From NCBI GenBank assembly GCA_024640625.1, contig JAHEER010000038.1, positions 1 to 34,055 of the forward strand: DNA of 34,055 nucleotides, read 5' to 3'. Positions 15,931 to 24,980 of this stretch are shown here, piece by piece. Position numbers and translations under genes: made by a program. This DNA is from Desulfobulbaceae bacterium (GTDB lineage: Bacteria > Desulfobacterota > Desulfobulbia > Desulfobulbales > Desulfocapsaceae). The notes below the pieces were generated by a model. The model did not search any database, was not told the origin of the DNA, and saw only the letters and a program-made list of their open reading frames with translations. Position 1 is the first letter of the stretch, and each line of letters starts with the position of its first letter.

Positions 15931-17244
15931 CTAAATCCGGTGCAATTCGACCCACTCTCTCAGAGCTGCTCGGGAGCGCTCCGCTCTGATTTGCCCTCGG
16001 TGCCGTTTAGCCACTTTTTTCTCCCAGGCCGGAAAGAGCCCGAAATTGACGTTTGACGGCTGAAAATGACTCGGGTCTGAGTCGATCAGATGAGCGCAGA
16101 GTGCCCCCAGCGCGGTGTGCTGAGGTGGGCTGAGCGGCTCTTGGTTGTGCCGCAGCCTGGCAGTGTTGATGCCGGCCAGCAGTCCCATGGCGGCTGATTC
16201 CACGTACCCCTCGACCCCTGACAGCTGACCGGCCACCAGCAGGGCAGGATTCTTTTTTGACTGCAGGGTGGGCAGTAGAACCTCCGGGGCGCAGATGAAG
16301 GTGTTTCGATGGATTGAGCCGAAGCGGGCAAATTCAGCCCTTTCGAGGCCAGGCAGACGGCGGAAAATTCTCATCTGCTCGCCATGGGTAAGCTTGGTCT
16401 GGAAGCCAACCATATTGTAGAGCGTGCCCTGCCGATTCTCTTTGCGGAGCTGGACCACTGCATGGGGCAGCTCGCCGGTGTGCGGATTCTCCAGCCCGAC
16501 CGGTTTCATCGGACCGTAGCGCAGGGTGTCGACGCCCCGGCTGCTCATTACCTCGATGGGCAGGCAGCCCTCGAAATATTTGACTTCTTCGAAATTGCGC
16601 AGGGGCGCGTAGCGGGCTGTATTGAGGCTGTTGATGAAGTGCAGGTAGTCGGCCTCGCCCAGTGGGCAGTTGAGATAGTCTCCCGGACCGTCGTCGTAGC
16701 GTGATTTTTGGTAGATGATCTCCAGATCGAGCGATTCGGTATGCAGAATGGGTGCGATGGCATCGTAGAAATAGAGCCGCGATATCCCGGTGAACTCGGC
16801 CAGACTTTGAGCCAGCGGCTCGGAAGTGAGGGGGCCGGTGGCAAGGATGGTGAAGCCGTTCTTGTTTTCTGGCAACGTCGTGATTTCCTCTCGAACGATG
16901 GTGACCAGGGGATGGTTGGCCAGGGTGGCGGTAATCGTCCGGGCGAACAGTTCCCGGTCGACGGCCAGCGCCCTGCCAGCCGGTACGGCGGTCTGGTCCG
17001 CGCTTTTGATGATCAGTGAATCGAGGGTCCGCATCTCGTCTTTGAGCAGTCCGACCGCCGAGTGCGGATCGGCCGAGCGCAGTGAATTGGAACAGACCAG
17101 CTCGGCCAGCTGCTCCGACTCGTGCGCCGGACTGAACTTGTGCGGCTTCATGTCGAAAAGCTTCACCCGGCAGCCCCGTCGGGCAAGCTGCCAGGCCGCT
17201 TCACTGCCGGCCAGTCCGCCGCCGATTATCAGCACTTCATTCAT
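15931..17244 (-). CDS. trmFO: Methylenetetrahydrofolate-tRNA-(uracil-5-)-methyltransferase TrmFO
   Basis: TrmFO makes 5-methyluridine at position 54 of the tRNA T-loop using methylenetetrahydrofolate as carbon donor and FAD as reductant, in place of the SAM-dependent TrmA. The 437 residues start with the FAD-binding motif IIGGGLAGSEAAWQLA, followed by family blocks DMKPHKFSPAH, LVCSNSLRS (one of the functionally important cysteines) and DEMRTLDSLI. The second conserved cysteine is in EGCLPIEVMSSRG. Length is typical (430-450). It is the last gene of a minus-strand run, 24 bp after the 3D-domain gene, and ends against the REP-like palindrome at 15898. GidA/MnmG is a relative, but it is longer (about 630) and lacks these blocks. 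Assignment is secure. Confidence 0.95.
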   Translation of the reverse strand: MNEVLIIGGGLAGSEAAWQLARRGCRVKLFDMKPHKFSPAHESEQLAELVCSNSLRSADPHSAVGLLKDEMRTLDSLIIKSADQTAVPAGRALAVDRELFARTITATLANHPLVTIVREEITTLPENKNGFTILATGPLTSEPLAQSLAEFTGISRLYFYDAIAPILHTESLDLEIIYQKSRYDDGPGDYLNCPLGEADYLHFINSLNTARYAPLRNFEEVKYFEGCLPIEVMSSRGVDTLRYGPMKPVGLENPHTGELPHAVVQLRKENRQGTLYNMVGFQTKLTHGEQMRIFRRLPGLERAEFARFGSIHRNTFICAPEVLLPTLQSKKNPALLVAGQLSGVEGYVESAAMGLLAGINTARLRHNQEPLSPPQHTALGALCAHLIDSDPSHFQPSNVNFGLFPAWEKKVAKRHRGQIRAERSRAALREWVELHRI

Positions 17245-17268
17245 TGTCGTGTTGGAGTTATGTTAAGC

Positions 17269-17832
17269 TCAGGGATACTCGATGGTTACATGGACCCTTT
17301 GCCGGCCCCATTGCAGGGCTTCGCTATGGGTGTTGTAATAAATATCTATGCGGTCCGGTCCCTTGATTGCCCCGCCGCGGTCTGCAACGGTGCCCCAGCC
17401 GTAACCGGGTACGTACATCCTGGTCCCGAATGGATAATAGGCGGTGTCGGCGGCGATGGTGCCGTCCTGCGGAACCAGGTACCAGGGGAAGAGGATGGTA
17501 CGCACCGGAATCATCCATGGGTTATAGAGGCTGTCGGCGGAAAACAGACCGGGTTCCGGTTCCTGCGGCTCGCTGCCGCTTGCGGTGTTGCCGCTGTAGG
17601 GCAGGCCTTTCTGGGGACCGGCGCTGACGTAGCGGTTCCAGAAATCAAGCTTCAACCAGGTCCAGCTGCCCCGTTCCCAACTGCAGCACACCGAACAGCC
17701 GCAATAGGCAGTCACTTCCATCAGTTTGCCCACCGGCTTCTTAGTCGCGCAGCCGCCGCCTGCCAGCAGTAGAACGAAGACAATCGGCAGCAGAATCCTG
17801 GAGAATTCTTTCCGCTGAGAGATCGTGCTCAT
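17269..17832 (-). CDS. 3D-domain exported protein, possible lipoprotein and lytic murein enzyme
   Basis: The 187-residue product starts at the ATG at 17832, whose first bases overlap the mutL stop codon (ATGA), so translation is coupled to mutL. A hydrophobic signal (about 13-24) leads to GGGCAT; Cys28 could be lipidated, although the preceding residues are a weak lipobox. The C-terminal half is a 3D (MltA/Rpf2-like double-psi barrel) domain. The three family aspartates fit Asp129 (AADTAYYPFGT), Asp151 (VADRGGAIKG) and Asp163 (DRIDIYY). Proteins with this domain cleave peptidoglycan glycan strands. An unusual cysteine cluster, CGCSVCC (44-50), sits directly after the anchor and could form disulfides or bind metal. 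The link to mismatch repair is positional only. Confidence 0.85.
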   Translation of the reverse strand: MSTISQRKEFSRILLPIVFVLLLAGGGCATKKPVGKLMEVTAYCGCSVCCSWERGSWTWLKLDFWNRYVSAGPQKGLPYSGNTASGSEPQEPEPGLFSADSLYNPWMIPVRTILFPWYLVPQDGTIAADTAYYPFGTRMYVPGYGWGTVADRGGAIKGPDRIDIYYNTHSEALQWGRQRVHVTIEYP

Positions 17833-19667
17833 GTGCGCTGAAACCATTTCTTGATGTCCCCAGGGTTGAAGACTTTCACCACCGGCCTGCCATGGGGGCA
17901 ATGGCTGAACAGGTCTGCCCTCACCATGCGCTCGAGCAGGGCTTTTATTTCCGAGTCCGACAGCGCATCCCCCGACTTGACCGCCGCCTTGCAGGCCATG
18001 GTGGAAAGGATATACTCCAAACGGTCGCCGCTACCGCGTCCTCCCTCACTGCCGAACCGCCCCAGGATTTCAAGGAACAGCTCCTGCGGTGAGCCGCTCC
18101 CGGCAAGTGCGGGCACGCCGCTCAATACCCAGGTCGTGGCCCCGAAATCCCGTATCGAAAAACCCATGGCTTCCAGTTGATCGAGGTTGGCCTCCACCAA
18201 TTGCGACTGGTAAACGGTCAGTTCCAGGGTGACCGGAAAGAGCAGGTTCTGGGAAGCGATCCTCCCCTGCAAGTATTGTTTTTTTAAATCCTCGTAAAGC
18301 AGCCGTTCGTGCGCGGCATGCTGGTCGATGACGATCAGGTTGTTGCCGTTGCGGCAGAAAATGTAGAGATCATGGAAACTGCCGACTACTATCAGGTTCT
18401 CAACCTGGACCGCAGGCGGGTGTGGATCTTCAGGGGGAGAGAGAGGACCATCGAAGCGCCGGTTTGCAGCAAAATTCTGCGCTTCTTCGGCCAGGCCATG
18501 GGGGGGCGCCGGGGGAGACGATGCATTATAAATCGACTTCTGGGCGAGCGGGTGCGGCGGCGCGGCAGCGGGGGGGGGCCGGAAATCGTGCGCTGGCGGC
18601 TGTACGTCGTGGCGATGTTCGGGTGCGGACTCGGCTGAAACTGCCTGGGAAAAGATGTGCTCTCTCAGCGGCTGTTGGCTGGCCAGCATGGCCTCTCTGA
18701 CTGCGCTGCTGACCAGCCGATGTATGGAGCGACTGTCCTTGAATCGTACTTCGTGTTTGGCCGGATGGACGTTGACGTCGACGCTTTCGGGCGGCAGATC
18801 GAGCCTGATGACCCCGGCCGGGTAGCGGCCTTTAAGCATGAATGAGCGCAGTCCCTCGTTGACGGCGTGACCCAGGAGGCGGTCCTTGATCACCCGGTTG
18901 TTGACAAACAGCCGCAGTCTGGCGGCCACCGGCTGGGTCGATTCCGGCGGCACCAGCAGGCCGCTGACCCTGACCCCATCGGGACCGGGCGGGCCGCTGT
19001 CAACCTTGATGAAGGGATCCTTGAATTTCAACAGCTGGGCCAAGCGCTGGGCCAGGTCCATATCCTGATCGAAGTGAATCGTTTGCCGGCCGTTGACACT
19101 CAGAGAGAAGGCCACATCGGGCCGGGCCAGGGCGTAGCTCTTCAGGGTGTCGTCGATATGGGAGAGTTCGGTGCGGGCAGTGCGCAGAAACTTCTTGCGG
19201 GCCGGAGTGTTGCCGAACAGATTCTTAACCTCTATGATGGTGCCGGCAGCGGCTCCCGTCTCATGCACTTTCTTGATCGAGCCGAAGGAACTGTAGGCGG
19301 CGGTACCAAGCTCATCTTCCCGGCGCCGGGAGACGATACTCATGATCGAGACCGAAGCGATGGAGGGAATCGCTTCGCCTCTGAAGCCGAGACTTGTGAC
19401 CTCGAACACACTCTCATCCTTGGTGATTTTCGAGGTGCCGTGGCGTTCGAAGCTCATCAGCACATCGTCCTCATCCATCCCTTCGCCGTTGTCGGCGATA
19501 CGGATCAGACGGGTGCCGCTGCCCTCGATTTCCACTTCGATCCGGTCGGCCCCGGCATCGAGGCTGTTCTCCAGAAGTTCCTTGACCACCGAGGCGGGGC
19601 GTTCGACCACCTCACCGGCGGCAATCTGATTGGCCAGGTGCTCTGGCAGGATGCGGATTTTGGCCAT
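17829..19667 (-). CDS. mutL: DNA mismatch repair protein MutL (endonuclease-motif type)
   Basis: MutL links mismatch recognition by MutS to strand removal. The 612 residues show the GHKL ATPase motifs: ELLENSLDAGA, IADNGEGM, GTSKI and TSLGFRGEAI. A proline-rich linker covers about 340-420. The C-terminal domain has DQHAAHERLLYE (448-459, fitting DQHA-x2-E-x4-E), ACKAAVK (558-564) and CPHGRP (590-595), which together form the metal-binding nicking endonuclease site found in bacteria without MutH. The strand-nicking step is therefore probably carried by MutL itself. The start has no strong ribosome-binding site; the gene follows the aconitase gene by 46 bp. The linker is encoded by long C homopolymers that could slip (separate entry). 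mutS is not in the window. Confidence 0.96.
   Translation of the reverse strand: MAKIRILPEHLANQIAAGEVVERPASVVKELLENSLDAGADRIEVEIEGSGTRLIRIADNGEGMDEDDVLMSFERHGTSKITKDESVFEVTSLGFRGEAIPSIASVSIMSIVSRRREDELGTAAYSSFGSIKKVHETGAAAGTIIEVKNLFGNTPARKKFLRTARTELSHIDDTLKSYALARPDVAFSLSVNGRQTIHFDQDMDLAQRLAQLLKFKDPFIKVDSGPPGPDGVRVSGLLVPPESTQPVAARLRLFVNNRVIKDRLLGHAVNEGLRSFMLKGRYPAGVIRLDLPPESVDVNVHPAKHEVRFKDSRSIHRLVSSAVREAMLASQQPLREHIFSQAVSAESAPEHRHDVQPPAHDFRPPPAAAPPHPLAQKSIYNASSPPAPPHGLAEEAQNFAANRRFDGPLSPPEDPHPPAVQVENLIVVGSFHDLYIFCRNGNNLIVIDQHAAHERLLYEDLKKQYLQGRIASQNLLFPVTLELTVYQSQLVEANLDQLEAMGFSIRDFGATTWVLSGVPALAGSGSPQELFLEILGRFGSEGGRGSGDRLEYILSTMACKAAVKSGDALSDSEIKALLERMVRADLFSHCPHGRPVVKVFNPGDIKKWFQRT
18500..18578 (-). 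repeat. C7 and C9 homopolymer tracts inside the mutL linker
   Basis: On the plus strand there are seven G at 18500-18506 and nine G at 18570-18578, read as C runs in the coding strand (codons CCC CCC CAT and CCC CCC CCC). They fall in the proline-rich linker between the ATPase and endonuclease domains. A one-base slip in either tract would shift the frame and remove the endonuclease domain while leaving the ATPase domain. The reading frame is intact as given. Confidence 0.7.
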
Positions 19668-19713
19668 CTAATCACCGCGCCCCAACCGTGCTGTGGCAAG
19701 CAGAACGCACCGA

Positions 19714-21984
19714 TCAGGCCAGCAGATTGAGGGCCGAGCCGGCCTTAAACCACTCAACCTGCGCTGCGTTGTAGGTGTGGTTGAGTTTGAAGGTTTCGCT
19801 GCTGCCGTCCGCGTGACTGACAACGCAGTCGACCTGCTGGCCTGGTGCCAGTTGGTCAAGATCGGGAAGACTAACCCTATCGTCTTCTCGTATCCGATCA
19901 TAATCGTCTGGATTGTCGAAGGTGAAGGCCAGCAGTCCCTGCTTCTTGAGATTTGACTCGTGGATCCGGGCAAAGCTGCGGACAATGATAGCAGCCGCTC
20001 CGAGCAGCCTCGGCGACAGGGCGGCGTGCTCGCGGCTGCTGCCTTCACCATAGTTCCAGTCACCGATTACCACCCATTTAACCCCTTTGGCCTTGTAATC
20101 CCTGGCGATGGTGGAAAATGGCACACCCGGCTCGCCGCTGAGGACGTTGAGCCCCTTACCCGCTTCGTCATTGTAGGCATTGATCGCCCCCATGAACATA
20201 TTGTCGCTGAATTTATCGAGATGACCCCGCAGCCTCAGCCAGGGACCGGCAGGTGAGATGGCGTCGGTGGTGCATTTGCCTTTGGCCTTGAGCAGGATCG
20301 GGGCGTCGACCACATCCTCGCCGTCCCATTTGGGCCAGGGCTTCAGAAGCTGCAGCCGCTCGCTGTCGGGGTCGACCTTCAATTCGATGTCGCTGCCGTC
20401 CTCGGGTGGGGCGTGAAACTTCGATTCCCCCTTGTCGAACCCGAGTTCGGGGACGTCCGGTGCCTCCTTTGGGGAGGCGAGTACGAAGGGCTGGCCGTTG
20501 CCGTCGGTCAGACTATCGGTCAGGGGGTTGAACGACAGTTTGCCCGACAGGGACAATGCCACCGTGATTTCCGGGCTGGCGATGAAGTTCATGGTAGTGG
20601 GCTGGCCGTCGTTGCGCCTCGGGAAGTTGCGATTATAGGAGGTGACGATGGTATTCGGTTTACCGGCGATGGCGGTGTCGCGTCGCCACTGGCCGATGCA
20701 GGGACCGCAGGCATTGGCCAGCAGGGTGGCGCCTATATCGTTGAGGGCGGCCATCTGACCGTCGCGTTCGATGGTGGCTCTGATCTGTTCCGATCCCGGG
20801 GTGACCATCAGCGGCACCGCAGCCTTGATTCCGTGGGCCTTGGCCTGCTCGGCGATGTCGGCAGCCCGGCTCATATCCTCGTAGGATGAGTTGGTGCAGC
20901 TGCCGATAAGGCAGGTTGAAATGTCATCGAGCAGTTCTCCGTTGCTTTCCTCAATTTCTCCGGCCAGTTTGGACAACGGCCTGGCCCGGTCGGGGGAATG
21001 GGGACCGACGATATGGGGCTCCAGCGTGGAGAGATCGATCTCCACTACGCGGTCGAAATATTTCTCGGGTTCCCGGACGACCTCTTCGTCGAGGCAGAGC
21101 ATCGCGTAGTTGTCAGCAGCCAGCGCAGCCAGTTCGGCGCGTCCGGTGGCCTTGAGATAATTGGCGATGTTGTCATCGAACTCGAACATCGAGGTTGTGG
21201 CGCCCAGTTCCGCACCCATGTTAGTGATGGTTGCCTTGCCGGTGCAGCTCAGGGTTTTGGCACCGGGACCAAAATATTCGATGATCGAGTTGGTCCCGCC
21301 GGAGACGGTCAGTTCGCCCGCCAGGTAGAGGACAATGTCCTTGGGCGCGGTCCAGCCGTTGAGTTCGCCTTTGAGCACTACTCCGATGTGTTTGGGATGC
21401 AGCACTTCCCAGGTAAGGCCGGCCATGGCATCGATGGCGTCGGCTCCGCCGACCCCCACCGCGCAGGCACCAATTCCTCCACCGTTGGGCGTATGGGAGT
21501 CGGTGCCCAGGATGACAGCCCCGGGGAAGGCGTAGTTTTCAAGGTTTACCTGGTGGATGATGCCGGCGCCGGGCTCCCAGAAACCGGCCCCGAATTTGGC
21601 CGCCGCTGATTTCAGAAAGTCGTACACCTCGTTGTTCTCAGCAATGGATGCGGGCAGGTCTAAATTACCCGCGACCCGGGCCTCAATCAGGTGGTCGCAG
21701 TGGATGGTGGTCGGCACCGCTACTCTCTTGCGGCCGGTCATCATGAACTGCAGCATCGCCGACTGGCCCAATACGTCCTGCAGAATTACCCGGTCAGGCC
21801 GAACGTGAAGGTAGCTCGATCCGGGGTTCATTTCCTGGTATTCGGGATCGTCCAGATGGCCGAGCAGCACCTTGTCTGCCAGGGTTAATGGACGGCCGAG
21901 CCTGCGGCGGACGACTGCGATGTTGCGCTCCATGGTCTGGTATACGTTGGCAACGAATTCAGGGGTAGATTCAAGGCTTGTCAT
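19714..21984 (-). CDS. acn: Aconitate hydratase (mitochondrial-type aconitase)
   Basis: Aconitase interconverts citrate and isocitrate through cis-aconitate with a [4Fe-4S] cluster. The 756 residues match the mitochondrial-type branch: AVPTTIHCDHLIEA, GTDSHTPNGGG, the cluster cysteines in CLIGSCTNSSYEDM and ACGPCIGQW, and the C-terminal swivel-domain block GDWNYGEGSSREHAAL. The true start is the ATG at 21984, with GGAGG 8 nt upstream; a TTG one codon earlier is poorly spaced. The length equals the roughly 750-residue mitochondrial class rather than the roughly 890-residue AcnA. It heads a minus-strand run with mutL, the 3D gene and trmFO and diverges from the phospholipase D-like gene across about 98 bp, where its promoter should lie (an AT-rich TTTTAAAAT is present). 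Confidence 0.95.
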   Translation of the reverse strand: MTSLESTPEFVANVYQTMERNIAVVRRRLGRPLTLADKVLLGHLDDPEYQEMNPGSSYLHVRPDRVILQDVLGQSAMLQFMMTGRKRVAVPTTIHCDHLIEARVAGNLDLPASIAENNEVYDFLKSAAAKFGAGFWEPGAGIIHQVNLENYAFPGAVILGTDSHTPNGGGIGACAVGVGGADAIDAMAGLTWEVLHPKHIGVVLKGELNGWTAPKDIVLYLAGELTVSGGTNSIIEYFGPGAKTLSCTGKATITNMGAELGATTSMFEFDDNIANYLKATGRAELAALAADNYAMLCLDEEVVREPEKYFDRVVEIDLSTLEPHIVGPHSPDRARPLSKLAGEIEESNGELLDDISTCLIGSCTNSSYEDMSRAADIAEQAKAHGIKAAVPLMVTPGSEQIRATIERDGQMAALNDIGATLLANACGPCIGQWRRDTAIAGKPNTIVTSYNRNFPRRNDGQPTTMNFIASPEITVALSLSGKLSFNPLTDSLTDGNGQPFVLASPKEAPDVPELGFDKGESKFHAPPEDGSDIELKVDPDSERLQLLKPWPKWDGEDVVDAPILLKAKGKCTTDAISPAGPWLRLRGHLDKFSDNMFMGAINAYNDEAGKGLNVLSGEPGVPFSTIARDYKAKGVKWVVIGDWNYGEGSSREHAALSPRLLGAAAIIVRSFARIHESNLKKQGLLAFTFDNPDDYDRIREDDRVSLPDLDQLAPGQQVDCVVSHADGSSETFKLNHTYNAAQVEWFKAGSALNLLA

Positions 21985-22082
21985 CAATAATTCCTCCGGG
22001 ATGAGAAAGAGATTTTAAAAGATTCCATTAACTAGTAAGATCGGATGTGCTGCTTTTCAAACATTTTCTTGGATCGTCTTCG

Positions 22083-23696
22083 ATGCGTTTGTCCACGCTA
22101 AAACACCGGTGTGTATCTCTTGCCGGCCTGAAGGGAATAATCGGGCCCATCCTGTTGTCGGCCATTGCGGTTGTGCTTGTGCTGTCCGGCTGTGCCAAGC
22201 TGCCTGACAATTCCGGCCGCTCCACTTCATTTGCTCTCAAACCAGACGAAACCACAAAGCTCTACCGGGAAACTGCCAAAGTCCTGGGGCCGGACCCGGT
22301 TGAGAATGGTTATCTGCTGCTCGGCAACGGCCTGGATGCCTTTGTCGCCCGCGCTGTGCTGGCCAATCTGGCTGAAAAGAGTATCGACGCCCAGTACTAT
22401 CTGCTGCACGATGATACAGTCGGCCGGCTTTTCGTCGATCAGTTGCTCAAGGCGGCCGATCGAGGCGTGCGGGTCAGATTACTGGTGGATGACATGGATT
22501 TGGAGGGGAGGGAGCTCGGCAGTGCGGTGCTGGACTCTCATCCACACATTGAAGTCCGTCTCTTCAATCCCTTTGGCCGCAACACCGCCAGGGTGTTCCA
22601 GTTTATCTCCGGCTTCGGTACCCTGACCCGTCGAGCCCACAACAAATCATTCACCGTCGATTCCATCGCCACCATCGTCGGTGGAAGAAACATCGGCAAC
22701 GAGTATTTTGTCGCCGACCCGGATATGGCTTTTCTCGATCTCGATGTGCTGGCCGTTGGTCCTGCCGCAGCGCTGGTAGCCGGGTCCTTTGATCTCTACT
22801 GGAACCATGAATTGAGCTTCCCCATCTCAAGGTTGATTGAGACCCCGCCGGCACCTGAGGTGGTTAAGAGAAAAACGGCCGATTTTAAAGACTACATCGA
22901 GCAGCAGCACGACACGGTCTACTACAAGGAGCTGACCGAGTCCAGACTGGCCATGGCCTTGAAAGGATTCGAAGCCGAGATGGTCAAGGGCAGGGGCGAA
23001 GGCCATGTGGTCTGGGATCATCCGGATAAGTTGCTCGAATACGGCGAGAAATCAAACCTGCTGCTGGCCGACCTGATGCCCTATTTTGAGGAGACCAGAG
23101 AGGAGTTGCTGATCGTTTCTCCTTATTTTGTGCCGGGTGGCGGGGCGCTTGATTTTTTCAAGAAGTTGCGTGACCGTGGGGTCAGGATCGTGGTCATTAC
23201 CAACTCGCTCTCCTCAACCGACGTGTCCGTCGTCCATGCGGGCTATGCCAACTATCGACGTCGACTGCTCAAAATGGGGGTGGAACTCTACGAACTCAAC
23301 CAGAACCTGGCTGCAGAAAACGTGGATAATAAAAGCGGAAAATTTTACCAGTCAAAAGCTAGTCTGCATGCCAAGTGTTTTGTGATTGACCGCCGCCAGA
23401 CCTTTATCGGTTCTTTGAACCTCGATCCTCGTTCGGTGATTGAAAACACCGAAATCGGCATAGTCATCGACGCGGAGGAGATTGCTCGCCCGCTGGCTGA
23501 AGCCATCATCGGTAAAATTGATCAATTTGCCTTCAGATTGGAGCTTAAGCCGGGTTATGACAAGACCAGTTATCTTGTCTGGCACGGCCTGGTCGACGGC
23601 AAACAGCGTACCCTCACCGTGGAGCCCTACACCAGTTTCTGGCAGCGCTTCATGGTTGGTTTGATGCGTATGCTGCCCATTGAATCGCAGATATAA
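22083..23696 (+). CDS. Phospholipase D family lipoprotein, ClsC (YmdC)-like cardiolipin synthase
   Basis: The 537-residue protein carries two HKD motifs: His186-x-Lys188-x4-Asp193 (HNKSFTVD) and His429-x-Lys431-x4-Asp436 (HAKCFVID). Sequence around DSHPHIEVRLFNPF and TIVGGRNIGNEYF is close to E. coli ClsC, which makes cardiolipin from phosphatidylglycerol and phosphatidylethanolamine. Unlike ClsC it has an N-terminal signal with a lipobox, VLSGC, giving a lipidated Cys37 if the ATG at 22083 is used. A GTG at 22047 would add 12 residues and lengthen the signal, so 22083 is preferred; neither start has a good ribosome-binding site. It would act at the periplasmic face of a membrane. The headgroup substrate is not certain. 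Confidence 0.87.
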   Translation: MRLSTLKHRCVSLAGLKGIIGPILLSAIAVVLVLSGCAKLPDNSGRSTSFALKPDETTKLYRETAKVLGPDPVENGYLLLGNGLDAFVARAVLANLAEKSIDAQYYLLHDDTVGRLFVDQLLKAADRGVRVRLLVDDMDLEGRELGSAVLDSHPHIEVRLFNPFGRNTARVFQFISGFGTLTRRAHNKSFTVDSIATIVGGRNIGNEYFVADPDMAFLDLDVLAVGPAAALVAGSFDLYWNHELSFPISRLIETPPAPEVVKRKTADFKDYIEQQHDTVYYKELTESRLAMALKGFEAEMVKGRGEGHVVWDHPDKLLEYGEKSNLLLADLMPYFEETREELLIVSPYFVPGGGALDFFKKLRDRGVRIVVITNSLSSTDVSVVHAGYANYRRRLLKMGVELYELNQNLAAENVDNKSGKFYQSKASLHAKCFVIDRRQTFIGSLNLDPRSVIENTEIGIVIDAEEIARPLAEAIIGKIDQFAFRLELKPGYDKTSYLVWHGLVDGKQRTLTVEPYTSFWQRFMVGLMRMLPIESQI

Positions 23697-23749
23697 CGGC
23701 CGACCGATCTTCCCTCAATCGCACGTCATCCATTGCCTCCAGAGAACTC

Positions 23750-24979
23750 ATGAGCCGACAGATCCTGATAACCGTGCTGTTATCGGTGTTCATAGCCCTT
23801 CTGGGCATCGGCATCATCATCCCGGTGATGCCCGTGTTCGCCACCGAACTGGGGGCCAACGGCCTGGCCCTGGGCATGATTATCGCCGTGTTTTCAGTAT
23901 GCCGGGGAGTACTGCAGCCTGTCATCGGCAATCTCTCTGACCGTTATGGCCGCAAGGGCTTTCTGGTGGTCGGTCTGTTCGTTTACGGCCTGGTCGGGCT
24001 CCTCATTCCTCAAGCCGGCAGCGTTGGGCATCTTCTTCTGATCCGCGGTTTCCAGGGGGTGGGGTCGGCCATGATCGTGCCCATCGGAATGGCATACATG
24101 TCGATCCTCGCCCCAGCCGGACAGGAAGGCAGGTATCAGAGCTACCTGAACATCGCCATTTTCTGCGGTATCGGCTGCGGCCCGGTGATCGGCGGCATCG
24201 TCGCCGACCTGCTTGGTTTTAAATCGGTTTTCTATGTGATGGCTGCGCTCAGTTTCGGTGCCTTCGTTCTGGTGATCAGAAACATGCCGGTGCAGCACTC
24301 TCCTGCTAAAAAGGCAGCTGCTGGGCTGTTAACCAGTATGGGACTGATGCTGCGCAGCAGGCTGACGACGGGAATTCTGCTGGCCCGTTTCGTTACCATG
24401 ATCATCATGGTGCCCTCGATGGCCTTTTTGCCGCTGCTGATGACCCAAACCATCGAGGCTTCAGGGCTGCAGATCGGTCTGGTGATTGCCTGCAGGACGC
24501 TGGTCAATGCCGTGCTGCAGGTACCCGCCGGTAAAGTGGCCGACAGGTCCAACAAGCTGCTTCTGCTGGTCTCCGGCTGTATCTGGCTGAGCGGCGTGAT
24601 CATGATGATTCCGTTCATGAAGAGTTTTGCCATGTTCTTGATTATCTACTGCCTGCTCGGCTGCGGCGAGGCGATCATCTGGCCTGTTCTGGGGGCGTAT
24701 GCCTCCATAGAAGGAAGGAGACACTACGGCCACGGGACCATGATGGGGGTCTTCAGTCTGGCCATGAGCGGCGGAATCATGGCGGGGGCACTGCTGGCCG
24801 GCTTGAGCATGGATAACTGGGGAATCGATTTCGCCTATTTCGTGACCGCAACAACTGTGTTTGTTGGTGCTGCGGGTGCAGCGCTGCTCATAGGAAGAGG
24901 GGAGAGGGAAGTGAACGAGTCGCATATTACAGGCCACGCCGATGCGCACGAGGCCGGGAACGGTGTGGGGATGGAGTGA
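23750..24979 (+). CDS. Major facilitator superfamily transporter, drug-efflux type
   Basis: This 409-residue, 12-helix inner-membrane protein has motif A, GNLSDRYGRK, in the loop between helices 2 and 3. The first helix is IALLGIGIIIPVMPVF, and GCGPVIGGIVAD in helix 5 resembles the antiporter motif C of drug:H+ exporters, suggesting efflux rather than uptake. The tail (GEREVNESHITGHADAHEAG) is histidine-containing and probably cytoplasmic. It follows the phospholipase gene by 53 bp, and the acetyltransferase gene begins directly after its stop codon, so the two are likely co-translated. The substrate cannot be named from sequence. Confidence 0.88.
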   Translation: MSRQILITVLLSVFIALLGIGIIIPVMPVFATELGANGLALGMIIAVFSVCRGVLQPVIGNLSDRYGRKGFLVVGLFVYGLVGLLIPQAGSVGHLLLIRGFQGVGSAMIVPIGMAYMSILAPAGQEGRYQSYLNIAIFCGIGCGPVIGGIVADLLGFKSVFYVMAALSFGAFVLVIRNMPVQHSPAKKAAAGLLTSMGLMLRSRLTTGILLARFVTMIIMVPSMAFLPLLMTQTIEASGLQIGLVIACRTLVNAVLQVPAGKVADRSNKLLLLVSGCIWLSGVIMMIPFMKSFAMFLIIYCLLGCGEAIIWPVLGAYASIEGRRHYGHGTMMGVFSLAMSGGIMAGALLAGLSMDNWGIDFAYFVTATTVFVGAAGAALLIGRGEREVNESHITGHADAHEAGNGVGME

Positions 24980-24980
24980 A

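Noticed and set aside
18867..19730. Plus-strand open frame (about 287 codons) opposite mutL
   Set aside because: Antisense of a highly conserved gene; no motifs.
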